Below are positions 62,546-64,000 of a stretch of DNA of 64,000 nt, piece by piece. A program made the position numbers and the translations under genes. This stretch comes from Streptomyces sp. NRRL S-118 (GTDB lineage: Bacteria > Actinomycetota > Actinomycetes > Streptomycetales > Streptomycetaceae): NCBI RefSeq assembly GCF_000716335.1, contig NZ_KL591004.1, forward strand, positions 107,910 through 171,909. Reading direction: 5' to 3'. Position 1 is the stretch's first letter, and every line of letters starts with the position of its first letter. The notes beneath the pieces are model-generated. The model searched no databases, was not told where the DNA came from, and saw nothing but the letters and a program-made list of their open reading frames with translations.

Positions 62546-64000
<1,455 letters not shown>

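Overview
The window is high-GC DNA with GTG and ATG starts, AGGAGG-type ribosome binding sites and few UGA-free gaps. Its gene content (SigE-type sigma factor, SpoIIE phosphatase, HATPase anti-sigma-like proteins, fused CydDC, F420 enzyme, bifunctional primase-polymerases, DUF5926) points to a Streptomyces or close relative. Two ParB sites (parS) and two groups of DnaA boxes suggest the segment lies in the oriC-proximal core of the chromosome. Most genes are single-copy housekeeping or conserved actinobacterial genes. The accessory parts are small and sharply bounded.

Layout. 1-6.5 kb: end of a two-receiver signalling protein, an acyl-CoA ligase, a SigE-family sigma factor, and a three-gene lipid/steroid-type operon (DUF35-MaoC fusion, MaoC, thiolase-like Ltp) behind a TetR-type palindrome. 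6.9-11.3 kb: primase-polymerase, a secreted DUF3494 ice-binding-like protein with a collagen-like tail, and a DUF5819/HTTM pair. 11.36-13.4 kb: remnant of an integrative element in tRNA-Ser(UGA). It is flanked by a 63-bp direct repeat and holds a transposase fragment, an integrase C-terminal fragment and two small cargo genes that share an unusual cysteine motif. 13.6-24.7 kb: DUF1579 protein, HtrA-type protease, glycerophosphodiesterase, two HATPase proteins, DUF5926, a degenerate primase-polymerase, a SpoIIE phosphatase and an Xaa-Pro aminopeptidase. 24.9-31.3 kb: copper/respiratory cluster (membrane protein, YcnI, SCO, PCu(A)C, CopCD, EfeB-type peroxidase). 31.3-35 kb: pheA, serS and a HAD phosphatase, with DnaA boxes between pheA and serS. 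35.4-40.5 kb: lipoamide dehydrogenase and two ABC transporter pairs. 40.7-45 kb: M24-like protein, hydrolase-SDR fusion, MerR regulator and RNA 2'-phosphotransferase. 45.3-49.2 kb: LLM oxidoreductase, HAD phosphatase and an M23 peptidase with perfect 72-bp repeats. 49.5-55.8 kb: the cydA-cydB-cydCD operon (bd oxidase) with a Rex operator. 55.9-61.2 kb: cyclophilin-like protein, hisC, LacI regulator, metallophosphoesterase and a membrane protein. 61.2-64 kb: the 3' part of thiC, which runs off the right edge, with two extra copies of its C-terminal tail nearby.

The two places most worth attention are the tRNA-Ser scar with its paired NNCTGxVCG proteins, and the triplicated thiC tail. In the latter, the tail now on thiC looks replaced, and an older tail appears to be stranded downstream beyond a lipoprotein gene. 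Both look like scars of site-specific integration, one at a tRNA gene and the other at the 3' end of a protein gene. Start sites were chosen from ribosome binding sites and family N-termini. Function calls rest on motifs read by eye, without database searches.
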